Source of the DNA: a virus
Length of the DNA: 64,000 nt
Virus record (IMG/VR): IMGVR_UViG_3300035681_000018
Span: 1-64,000 of that record
Direction: 5' to 3' (one strand)
Under the pieces are notes generated by a model. That model was not told where the DNA came from. It did not search any database and saw only the letters and a list, made by a program, of their open reading frames with translations. Position numbers and translations under genes: made by a program. Below, in pieces: positions 20,513-28,095 of this stretch (position 1 is its first letter; each line of letters starts with the position of its first letter).

Positions 20513-20741
20513 GGCGGTTCAAGATGTCATGGTCAACTTGATTACTCATCAAGTCCATGGCATCCTTTACTAATCCTTTAATAGCAACTTGACGCATCGT
20601 GGCGATCTTCGTTAGTAAGGTCGCCATTTCTTTTAGCTCACTCATTGAACTGCATTCTTTAATGGAACGTATCATCTTCTCTTGCCAGAAGGCTTCTTCT
20701 GGCCCCATTTCAAATTGCAACATGGGATTCAATTGTTTCAA
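20502..20741 (-). CDS. Minus-strand helical protein, 79 aa
   Basis: Not recognised. All-helical (GPEEAFWQEKMIRSIKECSS; LKEMATLLTKIATMRQVAI). Its 3' end overlaps the DUF5895-like gene tail by 11 bases in the convergent direction. Lone minus-strand gene in this region, so it must have its own promoter in 20742-20801 or read from far downstream. Confidence 0.6.
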   Translation of the reverse strand: MKQLNPMLQFEMGPEEAFWQEKMIRSIKECSSMSELKEMATLLTKIATMRQVAIKGLVKDAMDLMSNQVDHDILNRLKG

Positions 20742-20801
20742 CGTATTATAACTACGACGTAAACTTAATTAAACCTTTCGTTTGTGTTAGGGATTCAACA
20801 C

Positions 20802-20990
20802 ATGAAACCAGAAGACAAAGCTGCTCTTACCGTTGGTGCTCAAACTGCATTGGTGACAGCCGCTGCTGCTATCCTTCTGCCCAACCCAGTCTCCTGGGCG
20901 GCTGCTATAGTGGCAACGTACCGCATGGCCAAGCGTGCTCGCATCCAATCTCTGATTGACCAAGGGCAAGCCAAGTACTGGAGGGGGTAA
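20802..20990 (+). CDS. Small membrane protein, 62 aa
   Basis: Not recognised. An Ala-rich hydrophobic stretch at about residues 15-42 (TALVTAAAAILLPNPVSWAA) may form a hairpin across the membrane with the PNPV turn. Basic C-terminus. The ATG at 20802 follows GGGATTCAACAC. Confidence 0.6.
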   Translation: MKPEDKAALTVGAQTALVTAAAAILLPNPVSWAAAIVATYRMAKRARIQSLIDQGQAKYWRG

Positions 20991-21026
20991 CCACCTGGTA
21001 CAACACACCAACTCAATTCAAATCAA

Positions 21027-21959
21027 ATGCAAACACAAGTTGAGCTTAATGCAGCGCAAGCTGCAATCTATACACGCACAAATCTCTCGCGTGCCTTTCA
21101 GGACTTTGATGACACCGACATTGGTGGCATCTATTTGCGAGGCGATGATTGTCTTGTGGTGCGTCGCGATGGTAGCGAGCAAGCTTACAACAGGGAACTA
21201 ATCAAGACTTTCTTTAACACTTACACCCACCGTCTTAAAGATTTCTTTTCCTATCTTGGTCCCAATTATCGTGGCCCTAGTGTATGGCACAACAATGCTT
21301 ACATTCTTTTTAAGGGCTGGAACTACTCGCACTCGCTCGGACATCTAAGTTCTAATGCAAAACTACAAGCGCACTGGGCTGACAAATTTATACATGTATC
21401 AAACACCGACAAAGTCTTGCACCTCCTCCAGTCCGATCAAACGGATATTGGACATTTGGTTGCGCCAGACGGATTGCGGCTTCCGAATCGGCCCATTGAC
21501 ATTGACGGTGACATGGAAGCTGACGACTCCGAGCCTGTCATGGGTGAACCTTGGTGTTCGTGTGGGTCGTATCAGCGTCAGCTCAGCAACGTATCTGACT
21601 TTGCGGCCGAGATCGAAGGATTCAAACCCTGGTGCATCCACCTGAGTTGGTTCAATAAGTACCGTGAGCTGCTGTGCAAGCGCACCGAAGCACGGAATGC
21701 CAGCCCCAGTGGTACACCTGAGAAGTGTGTTGCTTGGTGGTACGCACCACCCGCTGACCACATCAGTGATGGACGCTTTGTATTGTTGTATACAAATTCA
21801 GGAGCACAAGCTCCGCTGACACATTGGCGTACCTACAAACCGAAGGAGATCTTTACGCAGTATGATGCATGGGATCTGTTTTTCAATATGATGGAGGCTG
21901 GGTATGTACCATTTCCTGGTACTGCCTTGCCACAACTCAAGTCTGCTATCAAAAAATGA
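21027..21959 (+). CDS. SWIM-type zinc finger protein, 310 aa
   Basis: Residues about 177-215 contain PWCSCGSYQRQLSNVS and then KPWCIHLSWF, the CxCx(n)CxH pattern of SWIM zinc fingers, which bind DNA or protein. The N-terminal 100 residues are basic and alpha/beta (AFQDFDDTDIGGIYLRGDDC). The remainder is beta-rich and has no name. Likely a phage DNA-metabolism or regulatory protein. Stop overlaps the next start (ATGA). Confidence 0.6.
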   Translation: MQTQVELNAAQAAIYTRTNLSRAFQDFDDTDIGGIYLRGDDCLVVRRDGSEQAYNRELIKTFFNTYTHRLKDFFSYLGPNYRGPSVWHNNAYILFKGWNYSHSLGHLSSNAKLQAHWADKFIHVSNTDKVLHLLQSDQTDIGHLVAPDGLRLPNRPIDIDGDMEADDSEPVMGEPWCSCGSYQRQLSNVSDFAAEIEGFKPWCIHLSWFNKYRELLCKRTEARNASPSGTPEKCVAWWYAPPADHISDGRFVLLYTNSGAQAPLTHWRTYKPKEIFTQYDAWDLFFNMMEAGYVPFPGTALPQLKSAIKK

Positions 21960-22186
21960 AGGAGGCAATCATTGAAGTCAGCCATGACATTCTTGAATAC
22001 GCACGTCAACTTGCAACTCAACCTCTCATGACAAAACCTACGCGTTACGATCTCGATCTCCCAGAAGACACACACTGGGAGCTTGTAAAGTTAGCTGCTG
22101 AACTTAAGATGCATCATGAAGACTACGCACTAAACGTACTAATTGGTCATGTCGAATCTGAGTTGGATCGAAAAGTTCAAGCTTGA
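21956..22186 (+). CDS. Small helical protein, 76 aa
   Basis: Not recognised. Starts MKEAIIEVSHDILEYARQLA; helical with LPEDTHWELVKLAAELKM. ATGA overlap with the SWIM-finger gene. Overlaps the next gene by about 38 bases. Confidence 0.6.
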   Translation: MKEAIIEVSHDILEYARQLATQPLMTKPTRYDLDLPEDTHWELVKLAAELKMHHEDYALNVLIGHVESELDRKVQA

Positions 22187-22367
22187 ATGCATTGACGAAG
22201 AGGATGGCACCATGACTATCCACATCGAGTGGGATGAGAATGATCCTGAACTTGCCTATTGGACTTCTTTGGGTCCACAAGGTCAAGAAGAATTTATTTT
22301 GACTGCACTACGAGAGGCTTGTGCCCCTTACACTGACACCGAAGTTTTTGATGATCATGTCGATTGA
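22149..22367 (+). CDS. Small acidic protein, 72 aa
   Basis: Not recognised. The segment KFKLECIDEEDGTMTIHIEW looks like a natural beta hairpin, so the upstream ATG at 22149 is preferred although it lies in the previous gene. An alternative ATG at 22212 has a good Shine-Dalgarno (AAGAGGA) and would give 51 aa. Ends in helices (EEFILTALREACAPY). Confidence 0.55.
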   Translation: MSNLSWIEKFKLECIDEEDGTMTIHIEWDENDPELAYWTSLGPQGQEEFILTALREACAPYTDTEVFDDHVD

Positions 22368-22773
22368 CACCTACGGCCTTTCTTCTGAGCAGTACACCGA
22401 GTTCTTCCACAAGAACATCCGTGCTGCTGCCAAGCTTTACCTTGATACCTGCAACATTTTGAGCAGCGAAGGGGTCGGCAATGTTGACTTCAAAACTGTC
22501 TCAGAGATGTATCAAGAAGCTGTGTACACTACCAATGATGATTGCCGTCGTTACCAAAAGAGTAACAATCCTAACGCATTGAAAGAAAACGATGTGTATG
22601 GTATGGTTCCTTCTCACCAAGAAATCATTGATATGATTGAAACTTTGGTGACATACACTGAAGCTCTTGACGCCAAGCTCCAGGCGCTAACCGACTACGT
22701 CAGTAATCTGGTCACGATTACCACGGCAGGTCTCGAAGGGATCGCTACAACTCTTGACGATACGGTAGACTGA
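22357..22773 (+). CDS. Helical protein, 138 aa
   Basis: Not recognised. Long helices: YTEFFHKNIRAAAKLYLDTC near the start, then IIDMIETLVTYTEALDAKL and LTDYVSNLVTITTAGLEGIA, which look like a coiled coil. The ATG at 22357 overlaps the end of the previous gene; an ATG two codons upstream is also possible. Confidence 0.55.
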   Translation: MSIDTYGLSSEQYTEFFHKNIRAAAKLYLDTCNILSSEGVGNVDFKTVSEMYQEAVYTTNDDCRRYQKSNNPNALKENDVYGMVPSHQEIIDMIETLVTYTEALDAKLQALTDYVSNLVTITTAGLEGIATTLDDTVD

Positions 22774-22798
22774 GCACGCATAAACCCTGCAGGGTTGC

Positions 22799-22826
22799 CG
22801 TCCTGGTCATGACGTAAAACTGACCA
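22799..22826 (+). promoter_or_regulatory. H-type RNA pseudoknot, copy 5
   Basis: CGTC/GACG (22799-22802 with 22811-22814) and TGGTCA/TGACCA (22804-22809 with 22821-22826), last loop TAAAAC. It is preceded by the palindrome AACCCTGCAGGGTT at 22783-22796. Lies 19 nt before the 37-aa gene. Confidence 0.7.
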
Positions 22827-22845
22827 CCTATCTCAACACCACACC

Positions 22846-22959
22846 ATGTTTGAATCTTTGTTTGCCGCCGTACTTCCGGTGATGAAAGACTTGCTTTGGG
22901 CAGCGGCTGGCATAGCGTTGACCTATCTCTTCAACAAGTTTCAAACTCAATTCAACTGA
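22846..22959 (+). CDS. Short membrane peptide, 37 aa
   Basis: ATG at 22846 after CTCAACACCACACC. Product MFESLFAAVLPVMKDLLWAA followed by a hydrophobic stretch and a polar end. One membrane helix. Supported by the pseudoknot plus leader architecture that precedes other real genes and by tight spacing to 22963. Function unknown. Confidence 0.55.
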   Translation: MFESLFAAVLPVMKDLLWAAAGIALTYLFNKFQTQFN

Positions 22960-22962
22960 ACC

Positions 22963-23682
22963 ATGACCCAAATCACACAGGCTAAACTCAAGGACTTAAC
23001 CGTTATCAAGCTCTACGAGCACTACAATGCTCTTGAAAAATCACTGCCTTTACTTACTCCTGAGTCCCAGGAGCTGGCCAAAGCTGAGCTTGAAAGTTGT
23101 GCCCACCTACGCTCAGAAAAGATTGATCGTATCTATTACGCAATGGCGTCCCATGAGGATGCATTGGAACGCATCAAGAAAGAAGGTGACTTGATTACGC
23201 AGTCCAAGCGGCACCACGAATCCCAGTTGCGGTCGCTGAAAGGCCTGTTAAATTACCTACGTCGAGTCCTTCCTTTAGACTCGAACAAAATCACAGGTCG
23301 CAATTATCAGTTCACCCTTGTCCGCAAAAAAGAACTTACCGTCGAAGTCACCACGGATCCAGAGTTTTGGCACACTCAAGAGCGAGCAGATTATTGCATT
23401 GAAGAAGAAGTCACAACAACGAAGCAAGTTGTTGTACGATCAATGTCAGGAGAAGTTCTATCCACCAGAACTGAACCTAAAACCGTCACTAAAATCCTCC
23501 CTAATCTCGATGCCATACGCAGCGCCTATCAAGAAGGTCGGCAACTTCCAACAGGAGTCAAGGTCGTCCAAGAATACTCTGTCCGTTCCAAACGAATCTT
23601 CAGTGAACCCCGAATGGAATTGGTTTCATCCGAGTATCCAGACGAGCTTCTACGAGAAGATCCCAGCACCGACGAATCTTGA
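22963..23682 (+). CDS. Siphovirus Gp157-like protein, 239 aa
   Basis: Matches the Gp157 phage family in layout: a long N-terminal coiled coil (ALEKSLPLLTPESQELAKAE; HHESQLRSLKGLLNYLRRVL) followed by a small basic/beta domain (YQFTLVRKKELTVEVTTDPE). The family is linked to phage resistance and DNA recombination contexts, but its mechanism is not established. Starts three bases after the 37-aa gene. Confidence 0.65.
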   Translation: MTQITQAKLKDLTVIKLYEHYNALEKSLPLLTPESQELAKAELESCAHLRSEKIDRIYYAMASHEDALERIKKEGDLITQSKRHHESQLRSLKGLLNYLRRVLPLDSNKITGRNYQFTLVRKKELTVEVTTDPEFWHTQERADYCIEEEVTTTKQVVVRSMSGEVLSTRTEPKTVTKILPNLDAIRSAYQEGRQLPTGVKVVQEYSVRSKRIFSEPRMELVSSEYPDELLREDPSTDES

Positions 23683-23698
23683 AGATGCGTGCATCAAG

Positions 23699-23923
23699 AT
23701 GGATTGTCATCTACATGCCGTCAAAGATTTTGAATTGCAACTTGAGATGAACAAGTTGCAAATTGACATGGTCAAAGATGGTGGTGAGGTGGCACCTTAT
23801 TGCATGGATGAATACGAAGACCTAGAGCAAAAGAAGCTTAAGCTTCTTGTTGGCAAACGGTTTCATCAGAACGCATCCAATGCGTACTGGTACTACTTGC
23901 AAAAAGAAAAAGCAAGTAAGTAA
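23699..23923 (+). CDS. Small helical protein, 74 aa or longer
   Basis: Not recognised. MDCHLHAVKDFELQLEMNKL continues as charged helices. The frame is open far upstream (to 23318), and residues such as YEKIPAPTNLEDACIK just before the ATG also look natural, so the real start could be earlier at 23510 within the Gp157-like gene. Confidence 0.5.
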   Translation: MDCHLHAVKDFELQLEMNKLQIDMVKDGGEVAPYCMDEYEDLEQKKLKLLVGKRFHQNASNAYWYYLQKEKASK

Positions 23924-23957
23924 ATGCCAGTACAATAGTTAAAGCAGTAGGAGTTCC

Positions 23958-24221
23958 ATGGGCGGTGATCCAGTCCTTAACAAATTAATTGCTGGGTTTA
24001 CCCAGGATGGAACTCCTCTTTCCGCAACGATTGGTTCCAAGATGGAGCATGGTGTTGTCATCTTGACAGCAGCCATGCTTTCTAATGAAAACCTTGCGGC
24101 ATCAATGGATGCAGAAGAGATGGTAGATGCTGCCATCAATTACTACAACATTATTCAAAAACGTCTTGGTTATTACCAAGAGCATCAAGCCCATTCATTA
24201 GAGCGTCTATTAAATAACTAA
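23958..24221 (+). CDS. Small protein, 87 aa
   Basis: Not recognised. MGGDPVLNKLIAGFTQDGTP, then a hydrophobic strand-helix and a helical C-terminus. A GTAGGAG Shine-Dalgarno lies upstream of the ATG at 23958, in contrast with the early genes. Confidence 0.6.
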   Translation: MGGDPVLNKLIAGFTQDGTPLSATIGSKMEHGVVILTAAMLSNENLAASMDAEEMVDAAINYYNIIQKRLGYYQEHQAHSLERLLNN

Positions 24222-24222
24222 A

Positions 24223-24588
24223 ATGCCTGACGTATTTGGTACGCCGCAAGATAAAGCAGCTAATACTGCTAGTAGATTGGCTAGTCGTTACGATGCCAAT
24301 ACTGCATGGAATTCTTTAGATGCAACATCTCCTTGGCAACTTGGAGGTGATCGTTTTGCGCAATACAGTCAACACCTTCCGCGTCGAGGTTATAGTCAAA
24401 TTAATATTTCTGTAAACCCAAGCGATATTGAAATTGATCGTACTAGTGTTTCTTCCCCACGTGTGGACATATCCTCTTCTTCCTTGGGACCAGGAGAAGT
24501 CATGCGTATGGCACAAAAGTTTCCTAGCGTTATGCAAGATACTGTAATGAATCCAATCAAAAAACTTGCCGGTAAATTCATGGTGTAG
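24223..24588 (+). CDS. Unknown protein, possibly structural, 121 aa
   Basis: Not recognised. Ser/Asn-rich with ISVNPSDIEIDRTSVSSPRV (about residues 63-82), then a basic helix. Low complexity and lack of catalytic motifs suggest a structural or scaffold role. Starts one base after the previous stop. Confidence 0.5.
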   Translation: MPDVFGTPQDKAANTASRLASRYDANTAWNSLDATSPWQLGGDRFAQYSQHLPRRGYSQINISVNPSDIEIDRTSVSSPRVDISSSSLGPGEVMRMAQKFPSVMQDTVMNPIKKLAGKFMV

Positions 24589-24631
24589 CTTCCAAAAATC
24601 TGGTAGGCTGGAACCGTCATCATCACTAGCA

Positions 24632-24826
24632 ATGGACCCTGTCTACGTACCTAAGCTCACCGTCTCATACACGGTTGACGTCGAGGTAGCTTACAACACT
24701 TTCAATGGCAAAACTGCCGATGAAATAGCTGACTTCATTCAAGACGAAATGCATGACATGTTATTTGACATTGAGCAAGTAACCGGTGTAACCTCTGATA
24801 ACACTGCCCTTTACTTCAACGACTGA
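24632..24826 (+). CDS. Small acidic protein, 64 aa
   Basis: Not recognised. Beta start (VPKLTVSYTVDVEVAYNTF) and helical acidic second half (IADFIQDEMHDMLFDIEQV). The stop overlaps the next ATG. Confidence 0.6.
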   Translation: MDPVYVPKLTVSYTVDVEVAYNTFNGKTADEIADFIQDEMHDMLFDIEQVTGVTSDNTALYFND

Positions 24827-25077
24827 TGATGAACACCGATTACCTCCGTGACTTTGATCACAAGGAAGAAGCTAAAAAACAAATCTTCCTTGATCACATG
24901 TACAAGTGTTCGGGACGCGAAGATCCCAGTCATTCAATGCACAGTCTGTACACTGGGTTGTACCAAGACTTTTGCATAAGGGAAGCTGGTCCTCTTGCTC
25001 GTGAACGTTGGTTTGAAATGCAAGAAGCCATTCGCCTTTATCATGAAAAAAAACTACAGCCTGTCATTCTTGACTGA
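24826..25077 (+). CDS. Small protein, 83 aa
   Basis: Not recognised. Helical, His- and Tyr-rich: DHMYKCSGREDPSHSMHSLY near residues 22-41. One-base overlaps at both ends (24826 and 25077) make a coupled run of four genes. Confidence 0.6.
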   Translation: MMNTDYLRDFDHKEEAKKQIFLDHMYKCSGREDPSHSMHSLYTGLYQDFCIREAGPLARERWFEMQEAIRLYHEKKLQPVILD

Positions 25078-25427
25078 TGGAACATCCTCATGAACCCGTA
25101 GATGCCATCAAAGGTTGGCAAGACTGGTACAAAAAACACAGAATTGTTGCACAAATGGATAAGCCTCTAGTGACTAAAGATTCACGTGAGAACCTGCACG
25201 ACACTACTGACGCTGTTGATAGTGCAGCCAAGGTAATGTGGATGAGCAAAGCTCAGGAACACTTTGCTGACACCCTTGCTGAATTCCAGTACGAACTTTC
25301 TGGTAAAGATTTGTACAAAGCTTTTTATAAAGCTGCGTATGAAAACGCAGAGGCTGCTCGTAAAGAATATGAAAAGACAAAAGAGTTGATGGACATGCTT
25401 CGTTACAGCAACCTTGGACAAGATTGA
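25077..25427 (+). CDS. Helical protein, 116 aa
   Basis: Not recognised. Starts MEHPHEPVDAIKGWQDWYKK; the C-terminal 60 residues are a long charged helix (AAYENAEAARKEYEKTKELM). Coupled to genes on both sides. Confidence 0.6.
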   Translation: MEHPHEPVDAIKGWQDWYKKHRIVAQMDKPLVTKDSRENLHDTTDAVDSAAKVMWMSKAQEHFADTLAEFQYELSGKDLYKAFYKAAYENAEAARKEYEKTKELMDMLRYSNLGQD

Positions 25428-25666
25428 TGGTGCGTTCCAGGGATCCTGAATATCCTGCGTGGATCTGCCATAGCTGTGGCGAGACCTATGGCACGTGGTA
25501 CAAACGCGGCTCATACGTTGGGCCGCCCCATCACTGCGCAACCTTTCATAAGGGAACTTGTGAGATGTGTGAAGCAGAAGATGCGCTTGTCACCGAGCCT
25601 CGAGACTATGGGCATCTACGTGCGGATTGGAGGCGTGCCATCATACAAAGTAAAAACTCCCAGTAA
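25427..25666 (+). CDS. Zinc-finger protein, 79 aa
   Basis: WICHSCGETYGTWY, then PPHHC and GTCEMCEAEDALVTEPRDYG give CxxC...C...CxxC at residues about 13-50. Similar proteins with the ending VTEPRDYGH are common in cyanophages. They may be small HNH-like or zinc-ribbon proteins; function not established. The ATG at 25427 overlaps the previous stop. Confidence 0.65.
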   Translation: MVRSRDPEYPAWICHSCGETYGTWYKRGSYVGPPHHCATFHKGTCEMCEAEDALVTEPRDYGHLRADWRRAIIQSKNSQ

Positions 25667-25674
25667 ATCAATGC

Positions 25675-25684
25675 GATAATAAAG
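25675..25684 (+). promoter_or_regulatory. Late-promoter-like motif
   Basis: GATAATAAAG lies 19 nt upstream of the ATG of the probable structural gene at 25704. It belongs to a set of TAGAATAAGG-like sequences found before late genes in this window. Confidence 0.4.
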
Positions 25685-25703
25685 AATATATAGATTAAAT
25701 AAC

Positions 25704-27026
25704 ATGCCGTTATATAGAGACCCAAGTCGTAAAGATCTTCTTTATGAAGTTATCAAAGTACAGACGTGTAGTGGAGAACCACTAGAAGTCACAACGGCAA
25801 GTGGTACAAGTACTTACGTGCAACCTGCAGGAATGGCAGGAGATGCATTTGGACGTACGCGTGTATCAGCACCTCTGACCCTATTTGATTCAAGCCATCG
25901 TTATAACGACAATGGATTGTGGTCTACCTCCAGTGGTACTGGTGGCACGTTTGTATTTAATGAAAACCAAGGCCTTGTTGATCTCAATGTAACCACTACA
26001 TCTGGTTCTGAGATCATCAGAGAAACCAACAAGGTCTGTTCATATCAACCAGGGAAATCCCTGTTGTTTATGTCGACCTTTGTCATGAATGCGGCAAAGA
26101 CAAACCTACGGCAACGGGTCGGTTACTATGGTGCTGCTAATGGCATGTACTTAGAAGTCAGTGGTACCACAGAACCAGTCTTGGTTGAACGTAGTTCTGT
26201 AAGTGGAAGCCTTGCTGAAACACGAGTAGCACAAGCCAACTGGAACATTGACAAACTAGATGGCAATGGACCTTCAGGTTTTACGCTTGATCTCACCAAA
26301 GCACAGATCCTTTGGTTTGATATTGAATGGCTTGGCCTTGGTACTGTACGTGCAGGGTTTGTCATCAACGGTGCATTCATTCACTGCCATTCATTCCATC
26401 ACGCCAATCTAATTACATCCACTTATATAACAACGGCATCTTTGCCGTTGCGTTATGAAATTACTAATGTAGGTACTACGGCAAGCAACAGTACTTTAAA
26501 GCAAGTTTGTTCGACAGTCCTATCAGAAGGCGGATATGAACTGCGTGGAGCACAGTCTGCCATTGGTACTCCGATTGCATCACCACGTGATTTAACAAGC
26601 GCTTCTACGGATTATCCTGTTATTTCTATTCGTCTCAAATCAACACGCCTTGATGCAATTGTTATTTTGACCGCCCTATCAATCATGGGTATTACCAACA
26701 ATGCAAACTACAACTGGAAAGTAATTGCCGGTGGTACAACCACAGCTGGATCATGGGCTACTACTGGAGCAGCTTCTTCGGTTGAATATAACATTACTGG
26801 CACTTCCTTTACCATAGGAACAGGACGTGTGTTAGCAAGTGGTTTTACCAACGGTTCTAACCAAGGTTCAACTGTTATTGATATCCTGAAAGAAGCTTTG
26901 TTTTCATTCCAGTTAGAGCGTAATGGTCTTACTAGTACTGCAATAGAATTGACCTTGGCATGCAGCAGTGCATCTGCTGGAGCTGATGTCCTTTCTTCCA
27001 TGGACTGGGAAGAAATCTCGAGATGA
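25704..27026 (+). CDS. Probable virion protein, 440 aa
   Basis: Not assigned by name. It is beta-rich and Thr/Ser/Gly-rich throughout (FVFNENQGLVDLNVTTTSGS), with no catalytic motif, and starts MPLYRDPSRKDLLYEVIKVQ. This composition is typical of capsid decoration, fibre or baseplate proteins. The motif AFGRTRVSAPLTLFDSSHRY near residues 49-68 resembles phage proteins annotated as structural. A late-promoter-like motif precedes it. Confidence 0.55.
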   Translation: MPLYRDPSRKDLLYEVIKVQTCSGEPLEVTTASGTSTYVQPAGMAGDAFGRTRVSAPLTLFDSSHRYNDNGLWSTSSGTGGTFVFNENQGLVDLNVTTTSGSEIIRETNKVCSYQPGKSLLFMSTFVMNAAKTNLRQRVGYYGAANGMYLEVSGTTEPVLVERSSVSGSLAETRVAQANWNIDKLDGNGPSGFTLDLTKAQILWFDIEWLGLGTVRAGFVINGAFIHCHSFHHANLITSTYITTASLPLRYEITNVGTTASNSTLKQVCSTVLSEGGYELRGAQSAIGTPIASPRDLTSASTDYPVISIRLKSTRLDAIVILTALSIMGITNNANYNWKVIAGGTTTAGSWATTGAASSVEYNITGTSFTIGTGRVLASGFTNGSNQGSTVIDILKEALFSFQLERNGLTSTAIELTLACSSASAGADVLSSMDWEEISR

Positions 27027-27071
27027 GTCGTTGATTTGTTTTTGATAAACTAGAACTATTGATTAAAAGCT

Positions 27072-27635
27072 ATGTATACCCCTGGTCCTCAAACGCAACA
27101 ACCACCCCAGATGGGGGTAGAACCACTCAATTCTGGGGTAACTCCAGAGCCTCAAGCAAAGCCTAAAGCCCCTGGTAAAAGCAAGGGAAATGATGTGGGT
27201 GGTTTTATCCAGCAGTTGATTGGACTAATGGCTTATGTGCATCAGCTTCAGGTGCAGTCACACCTCATTCATTTCAACTACGAGGGTTCTAACTTCCTAG
27301 GTGTACACAAGTTCCTAGGCAAACAATACGAAGCTCATCAAGATCAATTTGATAAGTTAGGTGAGTTTATTCGTTCAATGGACTACTTATTACCTTCTTG
27401 CCACAATGGCTTAATGGAAGCAAGTCCTGAATTCAAACACTGCACCAGCTATAAACCAGGTGAAATGCTGGGTGTTTACTATAAAAACCTTGAAGAGCTG
27501 GGCATGAAAACCAAAAAGCTAGAGCCCATTGCCGCCAAAGTTGGTGCCATTGATATTCAGAACTACATGGCTGAGCTGTGTGGTGAAGCCTTCAAAGCTG
27601 CTTGGATGATTAAAGCTTCTCTTCGAAATGGGTAA
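27072..27635 (+). CDS. Dps/ferritin-like phage protein (DUF5856-like), 187 aa
   Basis: After a Pro/Lys-rich tail (about residues 1-40) comes a four-helix domain. Residues HFNYEGSNFLGVHKFLGKQY show the H-x11-H spacing of Dps ferroxidase ligands, followed by QDQFDKLGE (D-x3-E). The usual Asp after the second His is Gly here, so iron oxidation is uncertain. Related cyanophage proteins are known as DUF5856. Possible role: DNA protection or a virion component. Its end overlaps the minus-strand HNH gene. Confidence 0.65.
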   Translation: MYTPGPQTQQPPQMGVEPLNSGVTPEPQAKPKAPGKSKGNDVGGFIQQLIGLMAYVHQLQVQSHLIHFNYEGSNFLGVHKFLGKQYEAHQDQFDKLGEFIRSMDYLLPSCHNGLMEASPEFKHCTSYKPGEMLGVYYKNLEELGMKTKKLEPIAAKVGAIDIQNYMAELCGEAFKAAWMIKASLRNG

Positions 27636-27870
27636 GACGGTGGCAATTGCAGCAAAGCGGGATGCACTTCTCGATTTCTGCTTCTACTCGCTTCCAGGAA
27701 TAACCGTGGTTCACCATGGATGAGATGTTATTGTCCTTGTCACCTATGTGGTGGAACTCAAGGACACGATGATCATTCAGCCCACACTTCTTGCACTGCA
27801 AAGTCTTCTTGTACTCCAGAAGCTTCTGTCGATTCTTATCGATACGTTTTTTAGCAGTGCTCCATGTCAC
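27610..27870 (-). CDS. HNH endonuclease, 86 aa
   Basis: Small free-standing HNH nuclease: CKKCGLNDHRVLEFHHIG (residues about 26-43) and LCCNCHRLTHFEE at the end give the two zinc Cys pairs and the catalytic His-His. Probably a homing endonuclease. Minus strand, converging on the Dps-like gene, whose last 26 bases it overlaps. Confidence 0.8.
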   Translation of the reverse strand: MTWSTAKKRIDKNRQKLLEYKKTLQCKKCGLNDHRVLEFHHIGDKDNNISSMVNHGYSWKRVEAEIEKCIPLCCNCHRLTHFEEKL

Positions 27871-27944
27871 GTCTAGTTTTTGTGCACGTGTACCTATAAT
27901 TTATCAGTTTTCTCAATAAACGTGGTTTATTAAGATTCTTAATA

Positions 27945-28020
27945 GCACCTGGGTAGGAGTCGAACCTACATCGTCCTGCAGCGGCAGTAACCGTCTTATC
28001 CAATTAGCTCGGACCAGGTG
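27945..28020 (-). tRNA. tRNA-like gene with aberrant anticodon arm
   Basis: Acceptor CACCTGG/CCAGGTG (7 bp), T arm GTAGG-TTCGACT-CCTAC and a D-loop-like AATTGGAT are perfect, total 76 nt. But the anticodon region only forms CTGC-CGCT-GCAG with a 4-nt loop, so no anticodon can be assigned. Either a degenerate tRNA or a tRNA-like RNA. It lies two bases from the tRNA-Pro gene on the same strand. Confidence 0.5.
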
Positions 28021-28022
28021 AT

Positions 28023-28095
28023 CGGAGATGCAGGATTTGAACCTGCGACCCATTGCTCCCAAAGCAATTGCGCTACCAAGCTGCGCTAATCCCCG
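28023..28095 (-). tRNA. tRNA-Pro(UGG)
   Basis: Complete cloverleaf: acceptor CGGGGAT/ATCTCCG with one G-T pair, D arm GCGC/GCGC, anticodon arm ATTGC-TTTGGGA-GCAAT giving anticodon TGG, T arm GCAGG-TTCAAAT-CCTGC. CCA is not encoded. It would read CCA and other Pro codons during late gene expression. Confidence 0.92.
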
